Assembly: GCA_030840295.1 (NCBI GenBank)
Contig: JAVEET010000181.1
Location: 1 to 36,619, forward strand
DNA: 36,619 nucleotides
Direction: 5' to 3'
Origin: Pseudonocardiales bacterium
GTDB lineage: Bacteria > Actinomycetota > Actinomycetes > Mycobacteriales > Jatrophihabitantaceae
Both the position numbers and the translations under genes were made by a program. Shown here piece by piece: positions 1-7,900 of this stretch (positions are counted from its first letter, which is position 1; each line of letters opens with the position of its first letter). The notes under the pieces are model-generated. The model was not told the DNA's origin. It saw only the letters and a list, made by a program, of their open reading frames with translations, and made no database searches.

Positions 1-1
1 C

Positions 2-136
2 GACTACGAGCTGCATCTCGGGCAAGACACCTCGATCGGCTACCTCTCCCACGACACCGACACGATCGAGCTCTACCTCGAAGAATCACTGACCTTCCGC
101 GTCAACACTCCCGAGGCAGCCGTCAATTTAGTCTGA
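2..136 (+). CDS. Encapsulin shell protein, C-terminal end (partial)
   Basis: This is the last 44 codons of a gene whose start lies outside the window. The residues LGQDTSIGYLSHDTD, then LYLEESLTFRV and PEAAVNLV, match the C-terminal strand of family 1 encapsulins (HK97-fold nanocompartment shell proteins, formerly called linocin or bacteriocin family), which end in a GQDxSIGY...FTES.TFRV..PEA pattern. Encapsulins self-assemble into a protein shell around a cargo enzyme, in actinobacteria often a DyP-type peroxidase or a ferritin-like protein encoded just upstream. Such a cargo gene, if present, would lie to the left of this window. The gene ends in TGA and is not co-directional with the next real gene. 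Identification rests on the short tail only, but the motif is distinctive. Confidence 0.8.
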   Translation, partial: DYELHLGQDTSIGYLSHDTDTIELYLEESLTFRVNTPEAAVNLV

Positions 137-744
137 CCCAAGGCCGCAGAAAGGCTGCGCACCTTGTCGGTGGCCAACGGCCAAGCGTGCTCGGGGCGAT
201 CCTTCTCCGGCTCGTGGTGGTCGACCCGATAGCCGACCTGGAACGTGACGTGGTTCAGTGATCGCAAGCGGTGTGCCTGCCGCTGCTCGATTGCGGAGGC
301 CCGCCGGCCGAACCGTAACGTGGCAATCGTCGTGGAACAGCTGGTGGTCCGATCGCACGCCGACCAGCACCCTGGATCGATCTTCGTGTACGCCCCGGGG
401 GGCATGCCCGATCAAGCGGTGGCGGACCGATTCCGATGGCCATCGACAGGCACTCACGCCGGCATAGCCAACCGTGTGCTTAGCGTGCAAGTCCCCCTCG
501 GACACTTAACACGAGCCAGTAGTGAGATAGCGCTTTTAGGTAGCTCGACCTGTGTCGCGGTCCGCTCGCTGCCTGAGCGTCAGCAGGCGGCCCGTCGAGC
601 AGGGTCGGGGCGAGCCCCACGCGGCATTGAGGAACCACGGTTACCTCGACGCAGATCATGCCCCTACGCTAGCCAGAGGGCGAAGGATGCAAACCACAAC
701 CAGACCTTGAGAATGCTCATGGCAAACCACGGACTGTTCCAGGC
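137..744. other. Region without a supportable gene
   Basis: About 600 bp between the encapsulin stop and the end of the lactonase gene. Open frames on both strands overlap one another, have arginine/proline/serine-rich compositions typical of shadow frames, and show no family motif or convincing ribosome-binding site. The minus-strand frames around 130-500 have a faint protein-like look, broken into different frames, so an old decayed gene cannot be excluded. No tRNA, insertion sequence end or repeat array was seen. Confidence 0.5.
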
Positions 745-759
745 AAAAACTCGCGCGAG
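745..759 (-). terminator. Possible weak intrinsic terminator of unit B
   Basis: Read on the minus strand, the 10-bp palindrome CTCGCGCGAG is followed directly by five T residues, about ten bases after the stop codon of the lactonase gene. The stem can form only a few base pairs, so this is a tentative call. Its position at the end of a long minus-strand operon supports it. Confidence 0.25.
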
Positions 760-768
760 CCAATGCCT

Positions 769-1884
769 TCATTGCCCTTGATTTCCGAGCGGCGTGCTCG
801 TCACCGACGGCTCCCACGACTCCTCCGGCCGCCGGCGACCGGGGGCTAGCCACGTAGGGGTCCGGATAGGCGTGTCCACATACTCTTGGGTAACTATGTG
901 TTGCTCCTGCGCGTCCGTTCGGACCCGATAGGATCTCACGCTGTCGGACTGCTGATTGCCGATCCACAACCTGTCGTCGATGAAGGCGAACTGGCGTGGC
1001 GATGTCCCCCCGCACGGGATCTCCTCGATGAGCACAGCGGGCTCGCACGACAGATCCAGAACGGCAATCGTCCCCGGCCCTCGGTTCGAGACATAGGCCC
1101 GCCGGCCGCTCGGCGACAGGAACAGATGCGATGCCCCGTCAGCCATCGGTGATCCCGTAACGCGGGTGCTCGAGCGGACCCGCAGACTGCCGTCCGATCG
1201 GACCACCAGCCGAAATAGCTCGGACGTCAATTCGCCGAGGAGATAGGCGCTGTCACCGCCGGGGCTGAAAGCCAACTGCCGCGGCCCGCAGCCAGCGGGC
1301 ATGGGGTCGATGCTGGTCAGCTGCAGTTGCCCGCGGGCACCGGACACATAACGGCGCACTTCGTCGGTACCGAGATCAACGACGTAGATATGCCCGTCGG
1401 GCCTGCAGACGACCATGTGCGGATGCGCCGAGCCTTGCCGACCGATGACCGGACCGCTTCCCTCGTGCACCACGACATCGGTCATTGCTTCGAGGCGCCC
1501 GCTCGTGTCGAGGGAAAACGCGCTTACCGTACCGCCCTGGTAGTCGGCAGAGAATAGGTAGGCCGCATCGACCGAAAGCGCCACGTGACACGGACCGGCG
1601 CCGCCTGTCCGTAATCCCTCCGCGCCGGCCAGCGCTCCGGCCGGCGACACATCAATGGCTTGAATCCGTCCAGGGTCGAACTCGCAGGCGGCGTACGCCC
1701 TGGCACCGTTGGGATGCCACACGATACAGGTCGGTGAGATGACATCCAGTTCCGACACGGCCTCGAGGCGTCCGTCTGCGTGGGCCCACGCAGATGTGAT
1801 ACCCCGGCCGTTCCCGCCGGCCTCCGGGGTATAACTACCGACCAGCACCAACCGACCGGAGACGGAGAACAGGTCAGGCGTCAC
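769..1884 (-). CDS. Lactonase family beta-propeller protein (6-phosphogluconolactonase-like)
   Basis: A 371-residue protein of the YbhE/Pgl-type seven-bladed beta-propeller lactonase family (PF10282). The evidence is the LVLVGSYTPE opening blade, repeated HPNG, SPGG and SPSG turns, and GPCHVALS and SAHPHMVVCRPDG segments that carry family-conserved histidines. Members hydrolyse 6-phosphogluconolactone or other aldono- or uronolactones in the cytoplasm. The GTG start at 1884 overlaps the end of the upstream aldose-epimerase gene by 11 bases, so translation is probably coupled. As the last gene of unit B, it would open a lactone made by one of the dehydrogenases encoded with it, giving the aldonate or aldarate needed by the ManD-type dehydratase. 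The exact lactone cannot be read from the sequence, and a pure pentose-phosphate role is less likely given the company. Confidence 0.8.
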   Translation of the reverse strand: MTPDLFSVSGRLVLVGSYTPEAGGNGRGITSAWAHADGRLEAVSELDVISPTCIVWHPNGARAYAACEFDPGRIQAIDVSPAGALAGAEGLRTGGAGPCHVALSVDAAYLFSADYQGGTVSAFSLDTSGRLEAMTDVVVHEGSGPVIGRQGSAHPHMVVCRPDGHIYVVDLGTDEVRRYVSGARGQLQLTSIDPMPAGCGPRQLAFSPGGDSAYLLGELTSELFRLVVRSDGSLRVRSSTRVTGSPMADGASHLFLSPSGRRAYVSNRGPGTIAVLDLSCEPAVLIEEIPCGGTSPRQFAFIDDRLWIGNQQSDSVRSYRVRTDAQEQHIVTQEYVDTPIRTPTWLAPGRRRPEESWEPSVTSTPLGNQGQ

Positions 1885-2737
1885 CTGGCACCGCCGAGAC
1901 CTCGATGGCCACCCACCATGACCAGCTTTGGCCAGGCATCAGCTCGGTACTGTCCCGTCGCTGCATTGCCGCGGCCAGGCCAGCGTCGGACGGTACGCTC
2001 GCCGGCTCGAGTCCGAGCGCCCGCGCTTGCCCGTACCACGGCTGGGTGGTCAGGGTCTGAACCTCTTGCCAGAACCACATGTTGCCCAAGGATGTTTCAT
2101 CCCAGCGGATCTGCACCAACGTTGGCTGCTTCGAACAGCACTGAGCGAACGACGCGGATCCCTGAGCGCCGGTAACCGCACCGAACCGTGCGACCTTCTC
2201 CCGCGCGGTAAAGGGAGCACTCATCGGAACGGTTCCGGGCGCCTCGATCTCTGCATCTGCATCCAGCAAGGTCGATCCCAGGATCAGGTGCTCGACCGCT
2301 ATGCAATGACGGGTACGCAGGTCGTGATTCGTCGCTGTGGTGTGCACAACCAGGCCCAGTTGGGTGAGCCGGTAGGTCCGGGCAAGGTGGAAGCCGGCAT
2401 TCTCGCGGTACTCGCAGCTGAGCTCGGTTGTGGTGCTCGAGACAACTCGCCACGATGTCTGCGCCACCGAGCCGTGAAATCCGTGCCGTCGCCCGTCGGC
2501 GAAACACCGCTTGCCGGCGTTGGGGAACAACAATTGCCAGCCCCCCGACCAAGCCGCGGTCCAGGCAGCTTGGTCCGGCAGTGGTTGCGGGTCGGCGCCC
2601 TGCCACGGCATGCGCGCCAGCAGTTCCCGGTCGTTCCATTTCAGGGAGCTGACTTCAGCGCCGTAGGCGGGATTGACCACCGCCTCCAGGCAACCTTGTT
2701 TCCCTTCACGACTGAGGTAAACGCTCGATGCGCTCAT
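1874..2737 (-). CDS. Aldose 1-epimerase (galactose mutarotase-like) family protein
   Basis: A protein of about 287 residues resembling galactose mutarotase-fold aldose 1-epimerases. It has an early NPAYGAEVSSLKW strand, the WSGGWQLLFPNAG segment, and GRRHGFHGSVAQTSWRV, where the conserved active-site histidine of the family normally falls. The family interconverts alpha and beta anomers of aldoses; some members act on other hexose derivatives. The ATG at 2737 is used here; an in-frame GTG at 2758 would add seven residues and overlap the KDPG aldolase stop by 14 bases. Neither start has a strong Shine-Dalgarno sequence, so the start is uncertain. In unit B a mutarotase would supply the correct anomer to the sugar dehydrogenase, with the lactonase acting next. 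Substrate is not predictable. Confidence 0.72.
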   Translation of the reverse strand: MSASSVYLSREGKQGCLEAVVNPAYGAEVSSLKWNDRELLARMPWQGADPQPLPDQAAWTAAWSGGWQLLFPNAGKRCFADGRRHGFHGSVAQTSWRVVSSTTTELSCEYRENAGFHLARTYRLTQLGLVVHTTATNHDLRTRHCIAVEHLILGSTLLDADAEIEAPGTVPMSAPFTAREKVARFGAVTGAQGSASFAQCCSKQPTLVQIRWDETSLGNMWFWQEVQTLTTQPWYGQARALGLEPASVPSDAGLAAAMQRRDSTELMPGQSWSWWVAIEVSAVPGDA

Positions 2738-2744
2738 TGTTCGG

Positions 2745-3437
2745 CTAACTGCCCGCACGAGCTGTCGTCGCCAACCTCATGGCGCCGCTTGCGAGTTGAG
2801 CGAGTCCCGACCAGTCCTCGTCGGCGACGAGGGAGGGGTCGACCATCCAGCTCCCACCCACCGCCAGAACCTCCGGTCTGGAGAGATACCCGGGCAGCAG
2901 CGCCGGGGTTATCCCACCGGTGGGAATGAACCGGATCGTGGGAAAGGGTGCATTCAAGGCACGGATGGTTGCCATACCACCCAGCTGCTCGGCGGGAAAG
3001 AACTTCAAGATCTCCAGCTGTTCATCGATGGCGGCCATCACGTCGGTCGCAGTAGCGATGCCGGGAAAGATGGGAATCGCCAATTCCCGGCAGCGCTCGA
3101 CGAGGCGGCGATCGAATCCAGGCGTCACCACGAAGCGTGCGCCCGCAGCGACGGCGTCATCGATCTGCGCGACCGACACCACGGTTCCGGCACCGACCAC
3201 GAGCCCGGTGCCCTCAGCGATGTTCTCGATCGCGGCGAGGGCTGAAGGCGTTCTGAGGGTGATCTCGATAGCCGTCAGACCGCTTGCGGCCAGCGTATTC
3301 GCTAGCGGCCTGGCGTGCCTGGCATCGTGCACGACGGTCACCGGAAGCACCGGACACGCTGTCAGAGCCTCGATGATCTGCTGCGCGGCACGTTCGGCCG
3401 CGGGCATCGTTGGCTGCCCCGAGTCCGCGGCACTCAA
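2745..3437 (-). CDS. eda: 2-dehydro-3-deoxyphosphogluconate (KDPG/KHG) aldolase
   Basis: A class I aldolase of the KDPG/KHG family with a (beta/alpha)8 barrel, cleaving 2-keto-3-deoxy-6-phosphogluconate to pyruvate and glyceraldehyde 3-phosphate. The family signatures are all visible: VLPVTVVHD near the N-terminus, EITLRT with the general acid/base Glu, VGAGTV, the ILKFFPAE strand with the Schiff-base Lys, PTGGI and AVGGSWM for phosphate binding. The TTG start at 3437 overlaps the ManD stop as TTGA (230 residues). An ATG at 3407 would give 220 residues, closer to the usual family length of about 210, and is a good alternative. It completes the route from the dehydratases of the locus together with the KDG kinase at 30849-31838, which lies in another transcription unit. 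Confidence 0.93.
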   Translation of the reverse strand: MSAADSGQPTMPAAERAAQQIIEALTACPVLPVTVVHDARHARPLANTLAASGLTAIEITLRTPSALAAIENIAEGTGLVVGAGTVVSVAQIDDAVAAGARFVVTPGFDRRLVERCRELAIPIFPGIATATDVMAAIDEQLEILKFFPAEQLGGMATIRALNAPFPTIRFIPTGGITPALLPGYLSRPEVLAVGGSWMVDPSLVADEDWSGLAQLASGAMRLATTARAGS

Positions 3438-4639
3438 TAGTTGCCCACGCTTCCGTCCTCGCGTCGGGAAATGGGCAGGTAGGCGCGCTCGTACTCGAAG
3501 CGTGCGGCGGCCTTCTCATCGATGTCCACACCGATTCCCGGCCGGTCGCCAGGCACCAGAAAGCCATCCTTGAGACCCCAGTCCCAGTCGAAGACGTCCG
3601 ACGCCTCCTCCGGGTGGACGTTGTACTCCTGTACAGCCGCGTTGTACGTCGCGACGCCGAAGTGCACTGCGGCGCCCATCGTGACCGGAGAAAGGTCAGC
3701 TGCTCCGTGACATCCGGTGCGAACTCCGTACGGTTCGGCGAAGGCGGCGATCTTGCGCAAGTGTGAGATTCCGCCGGCGTGCACGATCGAAGCCCTGATG
3801 TAGTCGATCAACTGCTCTCGGATCAGCTGCTCGCAGTCGAAGAGGGTGTTGAAAACCTCGCCCACCGCCAGTGGTGTGGTGGTGTGTTGCCGGATCACCC
3901 GGTAGGACGCCTGGAGTTCGGCCGGCACTGTGTCCTCCAGCCACAGCAACTGGTGATCCTCCAGCCTCTTGCCGAGCCAGCCCGCCTGGCTCGGCGTGAG
4001 TCGGTGGTGCGCGTCGTGCAGCAGGGCCACATCGAAGCCGACCGCCGCACGGACCCGGTCGAACATCTTCGGCGCGAATCGAAGGTACTTCTCTGTCGAC
4101 CAACCCTGCTCGACGTAGGGCAGTCCGATGCCCGTTCGACCCGCACCGGCCCGTGGTATCCCGTACATTTCTTCCAGGCCTGGGACCAGGCACTGCACCC
4201 GGACCGCTTTGTAGCCCTCGGCGGTGTAGCGCTGCACCTGCTCGATCACGTCTTCCAGTGATCGCGAACTGGCGTGGGCGTAGCACATGATCCCGTCGCG
4301 GGACCGCCCACCGAGCAGGTTCCACACCGGAGTGTCCAGTGCCTTGCCCTTGATATCCCATAGGGCCACGTCCACCGCGGCAATCGCGGCCATCGTGACC
4401 GGCCCGCGGCGCCAATAGGCCCCACGGTAGAAAAGTTGCCAGGTGTCCTCGATGTCCCGGGCGTCCCGGCCGATCAGCATCGGGCACAGGTGGTCCTGCA
4501 AATAGGACGCGACCGCGAGTTCCCGGCCGTTCAGAGTGCCGTCGCCGATCCCGTAGATACCCTCGTCCGTCTCGATCTTCAGGGTGACGTAGTTGCGGCC
4601 CGGGCTGGTGACAATGACTCGGGCGCCGGTGATCTTCAT
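3434..4639 (-). CDS. manD: ManD/RspA-type sugar-acid dehydratase (D-mannonate dehydratase, enolase superfamily)
   Basis: A 401-residue enolase-superfamily protein that matches the ManD/RspA subgroup from [20 protein letters not shown] to the C-terminal EDGSVGNY. Metal-ligand positions are visible as DAHH (Asp, with the catalytic His two residues on), WLEDTVPAE (Glu) and AVGEVFNT (Glu); the [22 protein letters not shown] stretch and the RAYLPIS end are also typical. ManD enzymes dehydrate D-mannonate (some D-gluconate) to 2-keto-3-deoxygluconate, with a wide range of efficiencies. The ATG at 4639 follows a GGAAGGAAC ribosome-binding site; the longer upstream open frame is an artefact. It lies between the uronate-dehydrogenase-like gene and the KDPG aldolase, consistent with uronate or aldonate catabolism. 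Confidence 0.9.
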   Translation of the reverse strand: MKITGARVIVTSPGRNYVTLKIETDEGIYGIGDGTLNGRELAVASYLQDHLCPMLIGRDARDIEDTWQLFYRGAYWRRGPVTMAAIAAVDVALWDIKGKALDTPVWNLLGGRSRDGIMCYAHASSRSLEDVIEQVQRYTAEGYKAVRVQCLVPGLEEMYGIPRAGAGRTGIGLPYVEQGWSTEKYLRFAPKMFDRVRAAVGFDVALLHDAHHRLTPSQAGWLGKRLEDHQLLWLEDTVPAELQASYRVIRQHTTTPLAVGEVFNTLFDCEQLIREQLIDYIRASIVHAGGISHLRKIAAFAEPYGVRTGCHGAADLSPVTMGAAVHFGVATYNAAVQEYNVHPEEASDVFDWDWGLKDGFLVPGDRPGIGVDIDEKAAARFEYERAYLPISRREDGSVGNY

Positions 4640-4691
4640 ACGTGCGGTTCCTTCCCATTCTGAGGTGGTGCGGAGCAGCTGGCGGAGGAGC

Positions 4692-5549
4692 TCACGGCGC
4701 AGAGCCGAAACCGTCGGCCGGCTCAGCTGAATTCCATCCGTACGGCCAGCCGAGTACGGATACCGCCCGACTGCAATCGAACAGGCCGCGGGTCTCCCGA
4801 AGTTCCGTCCGGACTGGGGTGTCCGGATACCACTGCCGGCACAGCTGTGCCGTCGGAATGTCCGACGCGACGCTCGGGGCGACGATGAACAGGACGTGAT
4901 GTCCGGAGAAATCCGCCGTACAACCCAGCACACAGGCGTCAGCAATCATGCCGGCGGTGGTGTATCCCCACAGGCCGCGCGCAGCCCACGCCTCGCCGAG
5001 CCGAGCCCCGTTGGCCCGGGCCGCTTCCTGGTCCGGGACGAAGGCGTGAAAGCGTAGGCTCGCGACCGACAGCCCCGGATACCGCCGAACAATTGAGTCG
5101 GCCTGCTGCTCGGCGATCCACTTGGACAGGCTGTAGCCGTCCTCGTTGTAAGTGGGGTGGTTCTCATCTACGGGCAGGTAGTCGAAATGAGGCTGACGAC
5201 TCCAGCTCGCTCCGATCGCGTTGATGCTCGAAGCCTGTACGACCCGGGTGATGCCCAATCGCGCCGCCGCGCTCAGGGCGTGGTAGCTGGCAACGACGTT
5301 GTTAGCGTGCACTGAGGTCTCAGCGGCTTCGTTCGGTCCGGCGATACCGGCCAGATGCACCAGCCGGTCGCAACCGTCCAGCGCCGCCAGCACAGCGTCG
5401 AAGTCCGCCAGGTCCACGTCGTGAAAGTTCACCGGCCTCGCGGCCGGTTCGCGCCGGTCGATGGCTACGACGTCATGGCCCTTCAGCTGCAGCGCGTGCG
5501 TGACCGCCGTGCCCACTCGACCGCTCGCTCCGGTGACGGCAACACGCAC
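4692..5549 (-). CDS. NAD(P)-dependent epimerase/dehydratase family protein, uronate-dehydrogenase-like
   Basis: A 285-residue extended short-chain dehydrogenase. The nucleotide-binding motif GASGRVG begins at residue 7, the active-site YSLSK motif is present, and ASSINAIG precedes it with the catalytic Ser. The closest functional types are uronate dehydrogenase and other NAD-dependent sugar epimerases or dehydrogenases, which oxidise an aldose or uronate at C1 or act on nucleotide sugars. The GTG start at 5549 has an AAGGAG ribosome-binding site. It lies between a zinc dehydrogenase and ManD. A clear paralogue is encoded at 21252-22073, sharing [21 protein letters not shown] and LWGYT blocks, so the locus carries two versions in two operons. 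Substrate is inferred only from context. Confidence 0.75.
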   Translation of the reverse strand: MRVAVTGASGRVGTAVTHALQLKGHDVVAIDRREPAARPVNFHDVDLADFDAVLAALDGCDRLVHLAGIAGPNEAAETSVHANNVVASYHALSAAARLGITRVVQASSINAIGASWSRQPHFDYLPVDENHPTYNEDGYSLSKWIAEQQADSIVRRYPGLSVASLRFHAFVPDQEAARANGARLGEAWAARGLWGYTTAGMIADACVLGCTADFSGHHVLFIVAPSVASDIPTAQLCRQWYPDTPVRTELRETRGLFDCSRAVSVLGWPYGWNSAEPADGFGSAP

Positions 5550-5620
5550 GGTCCTGCTCCTTGCTCAGCTTCTGGTTGCGGGAGGCGATGAAAGTACCGA
5601 GGTACCGGTATCGAGGCCGA

Positions 5621-6667
5621 TCAGGACACCACCACGAGCTTGCCGATCGAGCCGCCGTCAAATGCCTGGTAGGCCTCAGCGGCACCCTCGAGGGTGTACT
5701 GGCCGGTGACCATTGCGTCCGGGTGCAGGTCGCGGGCCCGGAGAACCTCCACGACGTCCTCCATCTGTGCCAGGCTCGACACCCAGGACCCATACAGGGA
5801 CAGCTGCTTGAGGATCAGCACCTCGGCGGCGTTGATCGTCAGCGCGGTGCCTCCGAACCCCACGAAAACCACGCGCCCCCACCCCGACGCCGCCCGCAGG
5901 CAGAGCGACCGTCCGGAGTCGGTACCCGAACATTCGATCGAGACGCTGGTGCCGCGGCCGTCGGTCAGTTCGGCCAGTCGCTCCAACGCGGCCCCGGCAT
6001 CGGACTCGGTGATCGCCTGGTGGACGCCGTAACGCTTGGCGAACTCGGCACGTTCGGTGTTCGGGTCTACCCCGATCACTTCGGCTCCGAGGTCCGAACA
6101 GAACAGCGCCACCGCCAAACCGACCGGTCCCAGCCCGGTGATGAGCACCCGGTCGCCCGGTACGACCGCTGCCCGACGGCTGGCCGCGTACGCCGTCGAC
6201 GTGCCGCAGGCCACGGTCGCGCCGTCGATGAAGGACACCTGCGGGGGTAAGGCAATCAGCGATCGCTCCTCCGCGGTCATGAATTCCGCGTGTCCACCGT
6301 TGCGCTGTCCGCCATAGGCCTTCTTCGACGGCGACGTGCAACTGACCGGGTATCCGAGCCGGCAGTTGTGACAACCGCCGCAGCCGAGGATGTGGTAGGC
6401 CAGCACGCGGTCACCCGGGACGAAGGACGTCACCAGAGCGCCGACACGCTCGACTACACCGGCAGGTTCATGCCCGGCCACGATGAACTCTCCGGACCCC
6501 GGCTCGCGTAAACCGCCGGGCGAACGGTAGGAGTGTAGGTCGCTGCCGCACAGGCCCGACGCCCTGATCCTGATCAGCACCTCGGTCGGACCGGGCTCGG
6601 GAAGGGCGAATTCACGAAGCTCCGCCTGGGAATTCCCGACGAAGACCAGTCCGGGCATTGTTGGCAT
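5621..6667 (-). CDS. Zinc-dependent medium-chain alcohol/polyol dehydrogenase
   Basis: A 348-residue MDR-superfamily dehydrogenase. Catalytic zinc ligands are in CGSDLHSY and GHEPAG; the structural zinc loop is CGGCHNCRLGYPVSC with four cysteines; the coenzyme-binding motif is ITGLGPVGLAVA. Family members include threonine, sorbitol, galactitol and L-gulonate 5-dehydrogenases. It heads unit B, and its ATG at 6667 follows an AAAGGA site; an ATG at 6658 is an alternative. In Escherichia coli the dehydratase RspA is paired with the zinc dehydrogenase RspB, an L-gulonate 5-dehydrogenase, so a similar role beside the ManD gene here is plausible but inferred. The operator-like palindrome at 6765-6781 lies about 98 bases before the start. 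Confidence 0.83.
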   Translation of the reverse strand: MPTMPGLVFVGNSQAELREFALPEPGPTEVLIRIRASGLCGSDLHSYRSPGGLREPGSGEFIVAGHEPAGVVERVGALVTSFVPGDRVLAYHILGCGGCHNCRLGYPVSCTSPSKKAYGGQRNGGHAEFMTAEERSLIALPPQVSFIDGATVACGTSTAYAASRRAAVVPGDRVLITGLGPVGLAVALFCSDLGAEVIGVDPNTERAEFAKRYGVHQAITESDAGAALERLAELTDGRGTSVSIECSGTDSGRSLCLRAASGWGRVVFVGFGGTALTINAAEVLILKQLSLYGSWVSSLAQMEDVVEVLRARDLHPDAMVTGQYTLEGAAEAYQAFDGGSIGKLVVVS

Positions 6668-6764
6668 CTTCGGTCCTTTCTGATGAATTAGGGAGCATCG
6701 GCCGCGAACATTCAGCCGGGTGCGGACGGTGCGGAGCGTGTGCCGCCCGGGGGACGGTCAGGCA

Positions 6765-6781
6765 ATTCCGCTCACCGGAAC
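6765..6781 (-). promoter_or_regulatory. Palindromic operator site 1, before unit B
   Basis: ATTCCGCTCACCGGAAC contains the core TTCCGNNNNNCGGAA. It lies in the 162-bp non-coding gap between the phosphotriesterase-family gene and the dehydrogenase that starts unit B. Read toward unit B, the sequence preceding it continues with TGAGACGACG. 21 of the 26 bases of this block agree with the site at 30543-30568. The same core recurs at 11335-11351. It is interpreted as the operator of a locus-wide regulator, probably overlapping the promoter; the regulator is not established. Confidence 0.6.
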
Positions 6782-6829
6782 GTCGTCTCATCCACCTGAA
6801 TGGACCCTAGGCCAGTTCCGGACCGGGCG

Positions 6830-7900
6830 TCAAGCCTTCGACGGACGCATCCCGAGGAGACGGGCCGGATTGTCGCGCAGCAGCACCGAACTCAGCTCGG
6901 GACCGATCCGGTCGATGAGCCTAGGCAAGAATCGCTCGGGTAGATAAGCCAATCCGGGAATACCTCCATAGCCTATGTATCGGCTTCGGCGAGCCACGTC
7001 GCCACCCAACACCACACGGTCGGCCCGCCCGCCGGCTACGACCAGCCCGATACAGTCCAGTAAGGCTGAGTCCGGGGCTGACCGATGCCGGGCCATACCG
7101 TCGTAACCGAGATAGCAGCCTTGTGACGCCAGCTCGAGATGTAGGCCCGGATCGGGGTTGCGGTCGACGTGGGCCAGCACGATCCGATCGGCTGACAGGC
7201 CGTGTTCGGTCAGCCGTTGCAGCACCTCGAAGGCCGCCGAGCAGAATTCCAGGTGCACCATGACCGCCGCGCCGGTCAACGCCGCCGTCACCGCAACCGC
7301 GGTAAGAACCCGGCCCTCGAACGGGCTGATCCGCCAGTAGCCTATGCCGGCCTTGAGGGCCCCGGCGCGGATCGGATTGCCATCCGGATCACGAGCATGG
7401 GCGGGCTCTCCGAGGGCATACGGACGTTGCCGCGCTGCCTGAGCTTCCGGCACTGGCGCCGACCGCGACGTGGACACCACCGTCCGGTCCGTAGCCCGGT
7501 CCGTGTCCCGTACGGTCATTCCGTCCTGCACCTCGGCGCGGAACCGCGCAACCAAGGCCTGCTCGCTCTCGCCAAGGATCCAATGCCCGTCGGCATAGTG
7601 CTCCTGCCGGTGCGCGCCGGTCACGTGCACCACCTGCAGGCCGGTGGCGGCACTGATCCTTGCCACGGCCTCGGGATTGCGGCCAAGTCCGATCGGGGTC
7701 GCCTCCACCAGAGCCCGGATGCCGGCCGAGCGCAGCAGGGCGGCTTCGACCCCGCTGGCCTCCGGGTCATCGAGCTCATCGCCAGCCAGCAGCGGCGACG
7801 CCTGGAAGAGGTGTTCGTGGTAGTCGCACGCGCCGAGATCGTCGGCCGGGATGTCGCCCAGCACCGTCCGGACCGCGCCTGGCGCCGCGGGCCCGGTCAT
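6830..7900 (-). CDS. Phosphotriesterase-family metal-dependent hydrolase (putative sugar lactonase)
   Basis: A 356-residue amidohydrolase-superfamily protein of the phosphotriesterase/PLL branch. The HxH metal pair sits at residues 28 and 30 (DYHEHLF); later come a KAGIGYW lysine in the position of the bridging carboxylated Lys, VMVHLEF (His), LAHVDRNPD (His and Asp) and GGDVARRSRY (catalytic Asp). Family members hydrolyse lactones, phosphorylated sugar lactones or phosphotriesters. Between the conserved N-terminal half and the lysine there is an unusually long polar Arg/Ala/Asp-rich segment. The ATG at 7900 overlaps the kinase stop as ATGA; the longer upstream frame is a shadow of the kinase gene. 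It is the last gene of unit A, where a sugar- or sugar-phosphate-lactone is the most likely substrate. Confidence 0.75.
   Translation of the reverse strand: MTGPAAPGAVRTVLGDIPADDLGACDYHEHLFQASPLLAGDELDDPEASGVEAALLRSAGIRALVEATPIGLGRNPEAVARISAATGLQVVHVTGAHRQEHYADGHWILGESEQALVARFRAEVQDGMTVRDTDRATDRTVVSTSRSAPVPEAQAARQRPYALGEPAHARDPDGNPIRAGALKAGIGYWRISPFEGRVLTAVAVTAALTGAAVMVHLEFCSAAFEVLQRLTEHGLSADRIVLAHVDRNPDPGLHLELASQGCYLGYDGMARHRSAPDSALLDCIGLVVAGGRADRVVLGGDVARRSRYIGYGGIPGLAYLPERFLPRLIDRIGPELSSVLLRDNPARLLGMRPSKA

Noticed and set aside
1928-2929. 333-codon plus-strand open frame
   Set aside because: Antisense to the aldose epimerase and KDPG aldolase genes, low-complexity composition, no motif.
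4640-4945. 102-residue N-terminal extension of the ManD gene
   Set aside because: It overlaps the uronate-dehydrogenase-like gene and lacks ManD homology. The ATG at 4639 has a clear ribosome-binding site and the family's usual start.
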